Source of the DNA: Sphingopyxis macrogoltabida
GTDB lineage: Bacteria; Pseudomonadota; Alphaproteobacteria; Sphingomonadales; Sphingomonadaceae
DNA: 64,000 bases
Reading direction: 5' to 3'
NCBI GenBank assembly: GCA_003241685.1
Contig: QFPJ01000014.1
Span: 8,802-72,801, forward strand
Both the position numbers and the translations under genes were made by a program. Of the stretch, positions 1 to 7,520 are shown in pieces. The number at the start of each line of letters is the position of its first letter. The first letter of the stretch is position 1. The notes beneath the pieces are model-generated. The model saw only the letters and a list, made by a program, of their open reading frames with translations. It searched no databases and was not told the origin of the DNA.

Positions 1-430
1 TAGTGCGCTGATCGCGCGTCAGGCCGGCCAGCATCATGTCGACCCATTCGTGATGTGCCTCGGCAAGGCCGCTGAAGCATTCCTGCCCGAGTGGCGTCAG
101 TCGGACGATTGACGCCCGACCGTCGGTGGGGGAGGGCGCGATGCTGAGATAGCGGTCGCGCAGAAGCGTCTGCACGACGCCGGTGACGTTGCCGTTCGAT
201 ACCAGCAGCGCCTGCGACAATTGCCCCATCGTCATCCCCTCGGGATGGCGATCGAGCGCCGCCATGACGTCGAAGCGCGGCAGCGTGATGCCATGTTGGT
301 CGGCAAAGCGGCGCTTCAGGCGCTTTTCGATCACCGTCGTACAGGTCAGCATCCGCAGCCACAAACGCACGTTGCCGCGTTCGTCGAGCGCACCGTCATG
401 CTTTTCGCGAATGGCCGTCGGCTCGCTCAC
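1..430 (-). CDS. MarR family transcriptional regulator (partial, 3' end outside window)
   Basis: Translation from a GTG at 430 gives a MarR-type winged-helix protein: an N-terminal dimerisation helix (VRLWLRMLTCTTVIEKRLKR), a helix-turn-helix (LPRFDVMAALDRHPEGMTMG then LSQALLVSNGNVTGVVQTLL), and a wing with the family's D-GR motif (PSPTDGRASIVRLTPLGQE). The gene runs off the left edge after about 143 codons, close to full length for MarR. The GTG start overlaps the stop of the upstream dehydrogenase gene (GTGA, 427-430), so the two are translationally coupled. By context it is the local repressor of the aromatic-CoA operon; MarR proteins of such operons typically bind an aromatic acid or its CoA ester. 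A candidate operator lies at 3550-3575. Family call is firm; ligand is inference. Confidence 0.88.
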   Translation of the reverse strand, partial: MSEPTAIREKHDGALDERGNVRLWLRMLTCTTVIEKRLKRRFADQHGITLPRFDVMAALDRHPEGMTMGQLSQALLVSNGNVTGVVQTLLRDRYLSIAPSPTDGRASIVRLTPLGQECFSGLAEAHHEWVDMMLAGLTRDQRT

Positions 431-1188
431 ATCACTTCTCCGCCTGCGATCATCACCGTCTGGCCGGTGACCGATCGGCTGGCGGGAAGGCAAAGCCACA
501 GCGCTGCCTCGGCGACCTCGGCCGGGTCGATCAGCCGCTTCTGCGGGTTGAAGCGCGTCAGCTCGGCAAGCGCCTCGGCTTCGCTGCGGCCGGTCTTCGA
601 CCGGATATTCGCAACCGCCTGTTCGACGATGTCGGTGTCGGTAAAGCCCGGGCAGACGGCGTTGGCGGTCAGGCCGGTGGCGGCATATTCGGCCGCGAGC
701 GCGCGCATCAGCCCGATCGCGCCGTGCTTCGACGCCACATAGGGGGCGGTATAGGCATAGCCTTTCACGCCGGCGGTCGAAGCGACGGTGACGATGCGGC
801 CGGTTTCTGCGGCAAGCAGGTCGGGCAGCGCCGACTGGCAGCAATGGAACAGCGCGTCGAGATTGACCGCCATCGCCCTGCGCCATGCTTCGGGGGTGAC
901 GCGGGCGAAGGGCGCGCTGGGGGCTATGCCGGCGTTGTTGACGAGGATCGTGATCGGCCCATGCGCGTTGCGCGCTGCTGCAAAAGCATTGTCGATCGCA
1001 GCACGGTCGACAACGTCGGCGGGTGCGACGCAGGCGCCGGGCAAGGTCGCTGCGGTGGCGTCCAGCGCCTCGCGCCGACGCCCGACCAGGGTCAGCCGCG
1101 CGCCCTCGGCGGCGAGCGCATGGGCGATGGCGGCGCCGATCCCCGATCCGCCGCCGGTGACGACGGCATGCATGTCCTTCAGTCGCAT
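427..1188 (-). CDS. SDR family NAD(P)-dependent oxidoreductase
   Basis: Classical short-chain dehydrogenase of 253 residues. The N-terminus has the Rossmann motif TGGGSGIG (residues 11-18), followed by NNAG, a catalytic Ser (VASTAG) and the YVASK active-site Tyr/Lys; the C-terminus ends SVTGQTVMIAGGEVM, typical of the 3-hydroxyacyl or 3-oxoacyl reductase branch. It starts 1 bp after the stop of the fused monooxygenase/OYE gene and overlaps the MarR gene by 4 bp, so all three form one minus-strand operon. In characterised 2-aminobenzoyl-CoA pathways a hydroxyacyl-CoA-type dehydrogenase acts after the monooxygenase/reductase on the alicyclic CoA ester; that role here is inferred from position only. 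Confidence 0.9.
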   Translation of the reverse strand: MRLKDMHAVVTGGGSGIGAAIAHALAAEGARLTLVGRRREALDATAATLPGACVAPADVVDRAAIDNAFAAARNAHGPITILVNNAGIAPSAPFARVTPEAWRRAMAVNLDALFHCCQSALPDLLAAETGRIVTVASTAGVKGYAYTAPYVASKHGAIGLMRALAAEYAATGLTANAVCPGFTDTDIVEQAVANIRSKTGRSEAEALAELTRFNPQKRLIDPAEVAEAALWLCLPASRSVTGQTVMIAGGEVM

Positions 1189-1189
1189 A

Positions 1190-3490
1190 TTACCCTCTCA
1201 ACGCCGCTTCCTGCTCGGCCGCGCGTTTCATGTTGCGCGCGAGCTGGCTGATCCCGTTCCGGTAGCCCGGCGGCACCGCGGCGCCGCGATAGTCGTGCTG
1301 CGCCGCCGCGCGGAGCGTCCACATCGGGTCGATCATGTGCGGACGCCCGATCGCGACCAGATCGGCGCGCCCGGCGGCGAGGATCGAATTGACATGGTCG
1401 GTTTCGAAGATGTTGCCGACCGCCATCGTGGATACGCGCGCTTCGTTGCGTATCTGATCGGCGAAGGGGGTCTGGAACATGCGGCCATAGACGGGCTTGC
1501 AATCGGCCCAGGTCTGGCCCGCCGACACGTCGATCAGGTCGGCCCCCGCGGCATCGAACGCTCGCGCGATCAGCACCGCCTCGTCGGGGGTCACGCCCGC
1601 ATCGCCCATCCAGTCGTTGGCGGATATGCGCACCGACATCGGCCGTTCGGCGGGCCAGGCAGCGCGCATCGCGGCAAAGACTTCGAGCGGGAAGCGCAGC
1701 CGGTTTTCGAGGCTGCCGCCATATTCGTCGGTACGCCGATTGAGCAGCGGGGTGATAAAGCTCGACAGCAGGTAGCCGTGTGCGGCATGCATTTCGACCA
1801 TGTCGAAACCGGCGTAGATCGCCATATGCGTTGCGGCGACGAACTGATCGCGGACGCTATCCATGTCGTCGCGGGTCATCGCGCGCGGTGTCTGGTTTGC
1901 GGGGCTCCACGCCACCTCGGATGCGGCGATCAGCGGCCAGTTGCCCTCGCCCAGCGGCTCGTCCATTCCCTCCCAGCCAATCTTGGTCGACCCCTTGGCA
2001 CCGGAATGACCAAGCTGAAGGCAGATCCTGGCCTTGCTTTCGCGGTGCACGAATTCGGTGATGCGCCGCCATGCGGCGGCATGTTCGGGCGTGTACATGC
2101 CGGGGCAGCCCGGGGTGATCCGCGCTTCGGGCGAAACGCACGTCATTTCGGTATAGACGAGCCCCGCGCCGCCCTGCGCGCGCGCGCCATAGTGGACGAA
2201 ATGAAAATCGCCCGGCGTGCCGTCGGTCGCGCAATACATCGCCATCGGCGAGACGACGATCCGGTTTTCGACCGTCATTTCGCGCAGCTTGTAGGGGGCG
2301 AACATCGGCGGCGCGCCCTCGTCGCGCCCGCCGGGCGCGCGCGACTGAAACCAGCGTTCGACACCTTCGAGCCAGTTTCTGTCGCGCAGACGCAGGTTTT
2401 CATGGCTGACGCGCTGCGAGCGGGTGAGCAGCGAATAAGCGAACTGGATCGGCTCGAACGGCAGGTAGCGGTCGAGCGTCTCGAACCATTCGGTCGAATT
2501 GCGCGCGCTGTTCTGGAGTTTCAGCACCTCGATATTGCGCTCGGCCTGATATTCCTCCAGCGCCTCGGCGCGGCCCAGGCCTGGCCGGCTCAATACCTCG
2601 GCGAGCTTGATCGCATCTTCGAGCGCGAGCTTGGTGCCCGAACCGATCGAAAAATGAGCGGTGTGCGCCGCGTCGCCGAGCAGGATGAACTTGTCGTGCG
2701 ACCAGCGGCCGGTGATGATGCGCCGGAAGTTGAGCCAGGCCTGCGGACCGGGGAGGTGGGTGGCGTTCGACATCAGCGGATTGCCGTCGAGATATCGGGC
2801 GAAGATTTTTTCGCACAGCGCAATCGCTTCGGGTTGGTCCATTCGGTCGAGGCCGAGCTTCGTCCATGTCTCCGGCTCCATCTCGACGATGAAGGTCGAA
2901 AGTTCGTCGTCGAAACGATAGGCGTGCGCCCATACCCAGCCGGCCTCGGTGCGTTCGAAGGCGAAGGTGAAGGCTTCAAACTGCTTCGCAGTGCCGAACC
3001 AGAAGAATTTATTCTTCTTGACCTGGATATCGACGTCGAAATGTTCGGCATAGGCGTTGCGGATACGGCTGTTCGCGCCATCGGCGGCGATCACCAGATC
3101 ATAATCGGCCCAGTCGGCGAGGTCCGCTCCCGCTTCATGCTCGAAGTGCAGCCCGATACCGAGTTCGCGGGCGCGGTCCTGCAGGATCGCGAGCAGGCGC
3201 TTGCGCCCGATACCGATGAAGCCGTGACCCGACGAGCGGATGCATTCGCCGTGAATATGAACGTCGATATCGTCCCAATGCGCAAATTCATCGCGGATCG
3301 TAGCGCCGCTGACAGGGTCGTTCGCCATGAGATTTTCGACCGTCTGATCGGAAAAGACGACGCCCCAGCCAAAGGTGTCGTCGGCACGGTTGCGTTCGAA
3401 GATGTCGATGACGTGCGCGGGTTCGCGCAGCTTCATCGAAATCGCGAAATACAGGCCCGCTGGCCCGCCTCCGACACATGCGATCCTCAC
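1190..3490 (-). CDS. Bifunctional flavin monooxygenase / old-yellow-enzyme (2-aminobenzoyl-CoA or salicyloyl-CoA hydroxylase type)
   Basis: Two flavoenzymes are fused. The N-terminal half is an FAD aromatic hydroxylase: the dinucleotide motif GGGPAG lies near residue 7, AADGANSRIR in the middle, and LLGDAAHTAHFSIGSG near residue 290. From about residue 395 the protein is an FMN old-yellow-enzyme (PMAMYCATDG, QLGHSGAKGS, HAAHGYLLSSFITPL, RTDEYGGSLENR). This architecture and length (766 aa from the GTG at 3490) match 2-aminobenzoyl-CoA monooxygenase/reductase and salicyloyl-CoA 5-hydroxylase, which hydroxylate and, in the first case, also reduce an aromatic CoA thioester. In-frame starts exist at 3541 (ATG) and 3544 (TTG), but GTG 3490 has a GGAG eight bases upstream and puts the FAD motif at the usual distance from the N-terminus. 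Anthraniloyl-CoA and salicyloyl-CoA cannot be told apart by eye. Confidence 0.88.
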   Translation of the reverse strand: MRIACVGGGPAGLYFAISMKLREPAHVIDIFERNRADDTFGWGVVFSDQTVENLMANDPVSGATIRDEFAHWDDIDVHIHGECIRSSGHGFIGIGRKRLLAILQDRARELGIGLHFEHEAGADLADWADYDLVIAADGANSRIRNAYAEHFDVDIQVKKNKFFWFGTAKQFEAFTFAFERTEAGWVWAHAYRFDDELSTFIVEMEPETWTKLGLDRMDQPEAIALCEKIFARYLDGNPLMSNATHLPGPQAWLNFRRIITGRWSHDKFILLGDAAHTAHFSIGSGTKLALEDAIKLAEVLSRPGLGRAEALEEYQAERNIEVLKLQNSARNSTEWFETLDRYLPFEPIQFAYSLLTRSQRVSHENLRLRDRNWLEGVERWFQSRAPGGRDEGAPPMFAPYKLREMTVENRIVVSPMAMYCATDGTPGDFHFVHYGARAQGGAGLVYTEMTCVSPEARITPGCPGMYTPEHAAAWRRITEFVHRESKARICLQLGHSGAKGSTKIGWEGMDEPLGEGNWPLIAASEVAWSPANQTPRAMTRDDMDSVRDQFVAATHMAIYAGFDMVEMHAAHGYLLSSFITPLLNRRTDEYGGSLENRLRFPLEVFAAMRAAWPAERPMSVRISANDWMGDAGVTPDEAVLIARAFDAAGADLIDVSAGQTWADCKPVYGRMFQTPFADQIRNEARVSTMAVGNIFETDHVNSILAAGRADLVAIGRPHMIDPMWTLRAAAQHDYRGAAVPPGYRNGISQLARNMKRAAEQEAALRG

Positions 3491-3549
3491 TCGAACGACT
3501 CCATCGCCATTGACCGATGCCCCGATTCCTAGGCTTTGCATCAAAATGC

Positions 3550-3575
3550 TTCAAGCTTAAAATTTTAGGCTTGAA
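3550..3575. promoter_or_regulatory. MarR-type palindromic operator candidate
   Basis: A 26-bp inverted repeat centred between 3562 and 3563. The outer arms are TTCAAGC and GCTTGAA, the core is TAAAATTTTA, and 12 of 13 base pairs match (3557/3568 do not pair). It sits in the AT-rich gap between the minus-strand monooxygenase/SDR/MarR operon and the plus-strand aminotransferase, so one bound dimer could control both. The half sequence TTCAAGCTTAAA resembles AT-rich MarR operators. The palindrome is seen directly; the binding protein is inferred from the marR gene in the same operon. Confidence 0.55.
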
Positions 3576-3632
3576 ATATCCTTTATCACACAATTATTCA
3601 CGTGTATGGGAAACATCGAGAGGTAGCGATAG

Positions 3633-4802
3633 ATGAAGTGGCCGGCACAGCGCCTGACGGCGGGATCGAAAAAAAGCTTCGGCATGTACGACGAGGCGGC
3701 GAAGCTCGACGCCGCGGGCGCCGACCTGATCCATCTCGAATTCGGGCGGCCGCACGCCGACACGCCCCTGCACATCAAGGAGGCGGCGAAGGCCGCGCTC
3801 GATGCCGGCATCGTCCACTATGGCGACTTTCGCGGAACATTGTCGTTCCGGCAGGCGCTGGCCGAAAAGCTGACAAGCTTCAACGGGCTCGACTATGGTG
3901 TCGATGAAATCCTCGTGACGAACGGGCTGACTCACGCCTCCTTCGCCGCCTTCATGGCCGCGATCGATCCGGGCGACGAGGTCATCCTCCTTGATCCCTA
4001 TTATCCCCAGCATATCGGAAAGACCGAGCTTGCCGGGGGCAAGGTCGTGATCGCCGAGCTCGACAAGGCGAATGATTTCGCGATTTCGAAGGAAAAGATC
4101 GCGGCGAAAATCACCGATAGAACGCGGATGATCGTTCTGATCAATCCGGCGAACCCGACGGGGCGCGTCTACAGCAGCGCCGAACTGCAGAATGTCGCCG
4201 ACCTTGCGATCGAGCATGACCTGCTGGTGCTGTCGGACGAGGTATATGAATATATCACCTATGGGGCCGCGGAGCATGTCAGCATCGCGAGCCTGCCGGG
4301 GATGCGCGAACGCACGATCAGTTGCTTCGCCTTCACCAAGGCCTATTCGATGGATGGCTGGCGCATCGGTTATCTGACCGCAGACGCGGCGTTGATGCCG
4401 GCGATCATGCGCATCACGATGACCGACGTGACGCACGTCAACGTCTTCATTCAGGAAGGCGCGCGCGCCGCGGTCGAGGGACCGCAGGACGCGATGTTGG
4501 CGATGGTCGAGGCCGACAGGCGCAAGCGCGACATCGTCGTGCAGGCGCTGAACCAGATGCCGGGCGTCACCTGCCCCGAGCCCGAGGGCACCATCTATGC
4601 CTTTCCCGACATCAGCGCGACGGGGCGTTCGTCGCAGGATCTGGCGATGGCCATCCTCAAGGAAGCGCATGTCGTCGTCGAATCGGGAAGCTTCTATGGA
4701 GCCGGGGGCGAGGGGCATCTGCGCGTCTGCTTCGGATCGGAATCCGAGGCGCGGGTGACCGAGGCGATGGAGCGGCTGACGCGCTTCTTCAACGCGCTCT
4801 GA
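3633..4802 (+). CDS. Pyridoxal phosphate-dependent class I/II aminotransferase
   Basis: A complete fold-type I aminotransferase of 389 residues. Visible motifs are the substrate loop LEFGRPHADTP near the N-terminus, NPANPTGRVYS, the LSDEVYEYITY aspartate/tyrosine segment, the Schiff-base lysine in FTKAYSMDGWRIGY (K236), and the carboxylate-binding Arg in GGEGHLRVCFGSE. The family transfers amino groups between an amino acid and a 2-oxoacid; the closest general group is aspartate/aromatic aminotransferase-like, and the substrate is not readable. A GAGAGG Shine-Dalgarno precedes the ATG. It is followed 42 bp later by a DUF885 gene in the same direction and probably shares its transcript. Confidence 0.92.
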   Translation: MKWPAQRLTAGSKKSFGMYDEAAKLDAAGADLIHLEFGRPHADTPLHIKEAAKAALDAGIVHYGDFRGTLSFRQALAEKLTSFNGLDYGVDEILVTNGLTHASFAAFMAAIDPGDEVILLDPYYPQHIGKTELAGGKVVIAELDKANDFAISKEKIAAKITDRTRMIVLINPANPTGRVYSSAELQNVADLAIEHDLLVLSDEVYEYITYGAAEHVSIASLPGMRERTISCFAFTKAYSMDGWRIGYLTADAALMPAIMRITMTDVTHVNVFIQEGARAAVEGPQDAMLAMVEADRRKRDIVVQALNQMPGVTCPEPEGTIYAFPDISATGRSSQDLAMAILKEAHVVVESGSFYGAGGEGHLRVCFGSESEARVTEAMERLTRFFNAL

Positions 4803-4844
4803 CAGAGGGGGCGCAACGGACTTTTTGCGATCGGGAGACAGGCC

Positions 4845-6497
4845 TTGAAGATGAAATTGCGTGCGGCTGCCGCGCTGATGACCGCGTCCTTGCTGACCTT
4901 CGCTGCTCCCCCGCCGCTTGCCGCGCAAACCGAAGCCGCGCCGTCGGGCTATTCCGCGATGCTCGCGCTTTACGAGGAGTTCCGCGCCTTCGTTCCGCCA
5001 CCGATGGTCAAGGGCATAGCCGATTATTCGCCCGCGGCGATGGCGCGGCATTATGCCGGGCTCAAGACATTCGAGGCGCGGCTGAAGGCGATCGACGACA
5101 GCGGCTGGCCGATTGCCCGGCGCGTGGACTATATGGTCATACTCGCCGAAATGCGCGGACTCGAATTCCAGCACCGCGTCGTCCAGCCGTGGAAGCATGA
5201 TCCCGCTTTCTACAGCACGACCAACCTTGGCTTCGGGCCCAAGATGCACGGCGCGCTCGCGATCCCGAAGCTGCCGCTGGCGGCGGACGAACTGGCCGCG
5301 TTCAAGGCCCGGCTCGAAGCGGTGCCCGAGGCGTTGCGACAGGCGCGGACGAACCTCACCCACCCACGCGGCGATCTTGCGCGGCTGGGGATCGCGCAGA
5401 AGCAGGTCGAGGTGAACGTCTATGGCGAACTCGCCGCGCGCGCCGCGAAGGTCCAGCCCGCGCTCGTCGCGCCGGCGAAGCGCGCGCAGGCGGCGGCGGC
5501 CGGATTCAAGGCCTGGCTCGAAAGCATCGAAGCCGGCCTTCCCGCGCACGGTGGGGTGGGGCGGGAAAATTACGCCTGGTATCTGAAGAACGTCCTGCTG
5601 CTTCCCTATACGCCGGAGGAAATCGCAGTGATCGGCGAGCGCGAGTATCAGCGCCAGATCGCATTCCTGAAGATCGAGGAGCATCGCAATCGCGGCATCG
5701 CGATGCCTGAGCCCGTGCAGACGCGCGCCGAATTCGACGCCAAGCGCAAGACGGAGGACGAGGATCTCCTCAAATTCCTGCGCGATGGCGACTGGGTCAC
5801 GATCCCCGATTATGTCCAGCATGATCCTGAAGAGGGGCCGTATCAATTCCCGTTCGAAAAGGACCCGTCGAAACCGGGGCTGTTCGCCCCGCCGCTGCAT
5901 CTGCATTTCTTTTTCCAGGCCGAATTTCGCGACGGGCGGCCGCTGCGGGCGCATAATCTGCCCGGCCATGCCTTCGACGCGCTGCAGGCGGCGCGCGACA
6001 CGCGGCCGGTGCGGGGGGCGTCGCGGCTGTTCTTCGTCAACGGCCTGCGCAACGAGGGCTGGGCCTTCTATCTCGAGGAAATGATCCTTCAGGCGGGGAT
6101 GCTCGAAGACCGGCCGAAGACGCGCGAGATCGACTATATATTGGGCGCCAAACGCGCCGCACGCATCCTTCCCGAACTGAAGATGCAGGCGAATCAATGG
6201 ACGTGGAAAGAGGCCAATGCCTCGCTGATCGCGCGGACGCCCAAATGGATGGAAGCCGGCGACGCGGTGGCACAGTTCGATATAGAGCTTTATCTGCGCC
6301 AGCCCGGCTATGGCATCGGCTATTATATCGGCAAGGTCGAACTGGAAAAGCTGCTTGCAGAGGTCGCGATGCAGGAGGGCGAAAAGTTCGACATCAAATC
6401 CTTCCACGACCGTTTTCGCGCCGCCGGGTCGATCCCGATCTCGCTGATCCGGTGGGAAATGACGGGCCGCGACGACGAGATCAGGGGCATGCGCTAG
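4845..6497 (+). CDS. DUF885 family secreted protein, divergent zinc motif
   Basis: A DUF885 protein of about 550 residues with a Sec signal peptide (LRAAAALMTASLLTFAAPPPLAAQ). The family is thought to be metallopeptidase-like because most members carry HEGxPGHH and a downstream EGW glutamate. Here the first motif is degenerate: AHNLPGHAF stands where HEGIPGHHF is expected, so the first His and the Glu are not in place, while NEGWAFYLEE is kept. The C-terminus has the family hallmark FHDRFRAAGSIPISLIRWEM. The TTG at 4845 is chosen because GGGAG lies about seven bases upstream; ATG 4851 is the alternative. The two other DUF885 paralogues in the window (14068-15879 and 22060-23886) keep the intact motif. 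Activity is uncertain. Confidence 0.87.
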   Translation: MKMKLRAAAALMTASLLTFAAPPPLAAQTEAAPSGYSAMLALYEEFRAFVPPPMVKGIADYSPAAMARHYAGLKTFEARLKAIDDSGWPIARRVDYMVILAEMRGLEFQHRVVQPWKHDPAFYSTTNLGFGPKMHGALAIPKLPLAADELAAFKARLEAVPEALRQARTNLTHPRGDLARLGIAQKQVEVNVYGELAARAAKVQPALVAPAKRAQAAAAGFKAWLESIEAGLPAHGGVGRENYAWYLKNVLLLPYTPEEIAVIGEREYQRQIAFLKIEEHRNRGIAMPEPVQTRAEFDAKRKTEDEDLLKFLRDGDWVTIPDYVQHDPEEGPYQFPFEKDPSKPGLFAPPLHLHFFFQAEFRDGRPLRAHNLPGHAFDALQAARDTRPVRGASRLFFVNGLRNEGWAFYLEEMILQAGMLEDRPKTREIDYILGAKRAARILPELKMQANQWTWKEANASLIARTPKWMEAGDAVAQFDIELYLRQPGYGIGYYIGKVELEKLLAEVAMQEGEKFDIKSFHDRFRAAGSIPISLIRWEMTGRDDEIRGMR

Positions 6498-6514
6498 CGT
6501 CGCGGCGGCCGGGC

Positions 6515-6919
6515 CTATCCGATGACGGCCGTGGCTTCTATCTCGACCAGAAAATCGGGCAGGGCGAGGGCCTGCACGCCGATGAACGTGTTCGGTGCGG
6601 GAAGCACGCCGTCGTAGAACGCGCCGACCTCGGCCAGCACGGGCCCCAGCTTGTCTGGATTATGGTCGACGACATAGGTGCGCAAACGCACCACATCCGC
6701 GGGCGTCGCCCCGACTTCGGCGAGTACCGCCTCTAGATTCGCCAGCGCCTGCCGCGTCTGGGCGGCAAGATCGTCACCGCCAACGACATTGCAATCCTTG
6801 TCCCAGGCGACCTGGCCGGCGAGGTGCAATGTGCGGCCGCCATCCTGAAGTGCGGCGTGCGAAAAGCCGTAGCCGACGGCGTCATAAAGTCCGGCAGGAT
6901 TGATCTTGCTGTTCGGCAT
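6515..6919 (-). CDS. RidA/YjgF family protein (enamine/imine deaminase type)
   Basis: A compact 134-residue RidA-family protein: LHLAGQVAWDKD, ALANLEAVLAEVGATPADVVRLRTYVVD, and the C-terminal TFIGVQALALPDFLVEIEATAVIG. The conserved Arg of RidA active sites appears in VVRLRTYV. RidA enzymes hydrolyse 2-imino/enamine acids released by PLP enzymes or amino-acid oxidases to the 2-oxo acid plus ammonia. It is the last gene of the minus-strand set starting with the DapA-like gene, 18 bp after the VOC gene. That position fits quenching of an imine released by the flavoenzyme encoded just upstream. Confidence 0.9.
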   Translation of the reverse strand: MPNSKINPAGLYDAVGYGFSHAALQDGGRTLHLAGQVAWDKDCNVVGGDDLAAQTRQALANLEAVLAEVGATPADVVRLRTYVVDHNPDKLGPVLAEVGAFYDGVLPAPNTFIGVQALALPDFLVEIEATAVIG

Positions 6920-6937
6920 GCAACTTCCTTTCGTGGA

Positions 6938-7426
6938 TCAGTCGACGATTTCGAGCTGGTGCCCGAAGGGATCGAGCACATAGACGTTCTTCTTCCCCGC
7001 GAGCGGCCCGGCGTCGATGTGGATCGTCTCCAATGCTGTGCAGCCATGCGCTGACAGATAGGCGAGCGCCTTGTCGACATCGTCGACCTTCAGCCCGAGG
7101 TGATGGCCGCCGCGGTCGCAGTTGCGCGGCAGATCCTGTCGGCGATCGGCGGGTTCGTCATACTGAACGAGCTGGAAGTTCATATTGTCGGTGAGCTTCA
7201 TCATCACAAGCGTCATCCGCGCGCCCTTTACGCCCACATGGGTTTCCATCCAGTCGCGGCCGTCGGCATCGACCGGCATGTCCGCCGCGTCGAGGGGCCC
7301 CATGCGGAACAACTCTTCCGCGCCGATGACGTCGCGGTAAAAGGCCAGCGCCGTCTCAAGGTCGGGAACGGTCCACGAAATGTGATCGACCGACAGGAAA
7401 ACGGGCTTTTCGGGTGCTGCGTTCAT
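6938..7426 (-). CDS. VOC (glyoxalase/bleomycin resistance) family protein
   Basis: A 162-residue vicinal-oxygen-chelate protein from ATG 7426. Two beta-alpha-beta-beta-beta modules are visible: VDHISWTVPDLETALAFYRDVIG at the start, and HHLGLKVDDVDKALAYL...KNVYVLDPFGHQLEIVD at the end, with candidate metal ligands His (VDHIS), His (HHLGL) and Glu (LEIVD). A longer in-frame reading to 7600 is low-complexity and overlaps the next gene, so it is rejected. Function within the superfamily (lyase, dioxygenase, epimerase) cannot be assigned. A LysR-type palindrome lies 76 bp upstream of this start, so the VOC-ridA pair may have its own promoter. Confidence 0.85.
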   Translation of the reverse strand: MNAAPEKPVFLSVDHISWTVPDLETALAFYRDVIGAEELFRMGPLDAADMPVDADGRDWMETHVGVKGARMTLVMMKLTDNMNFQLVQYDEPADRRQDLPRNCDRGGHHLGLKVDDVDKALAYLSAHGCTALETIHIDAGPLAGKKNVYVLDPFGHQLEIVD

Positions 7427-7501
7427 GCGAAACTCCGTGCGATAGGTGGCTATCTTGGGCGGTCCGAAGGACGCCTGCAACGCAAGTGAAATGCAAAAAT
7501 C

Positions 7502-7518
7502 GTTGTCGTCAGCGCAAC
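7502..7518. promoter_or_regulatory. LysR-type box, copy 1 (GTTGTCGTCAGCGCAAC)
   Basis: Dyad GTTG-N9-CAAC with the right half CGCAAC identical to three other copies in this window. It lies between the stop of the HcnB-like gene and the start of the VOC gene. The left half is the least conserved of the four copies (GTTGTC instead of GTTGCG). Confidence 0.45.
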
Positions 7519-7520
7519 GG

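Noticed and set aside
788..3532. 914-codon plus-strand open frame
   Set aside because: Antisense to the monooxygenase/OYE and SDR genes; composition rich in Arg/His/Asp/Gly without domain; typical of high-GC antisense frames.
4812..4829. CGCAA-N8-TTGCG everted repeat before the first DUF885 gene
   Set aside because: Halves point the opposite way and spacing differs from the four LysR boxes, so not counted as a fifth site.
3594..6407. 937-codon minus-strand open frame
   Set aside because: Antisense of the aminotransferase and DUF885 genes; no motif, biased composition.
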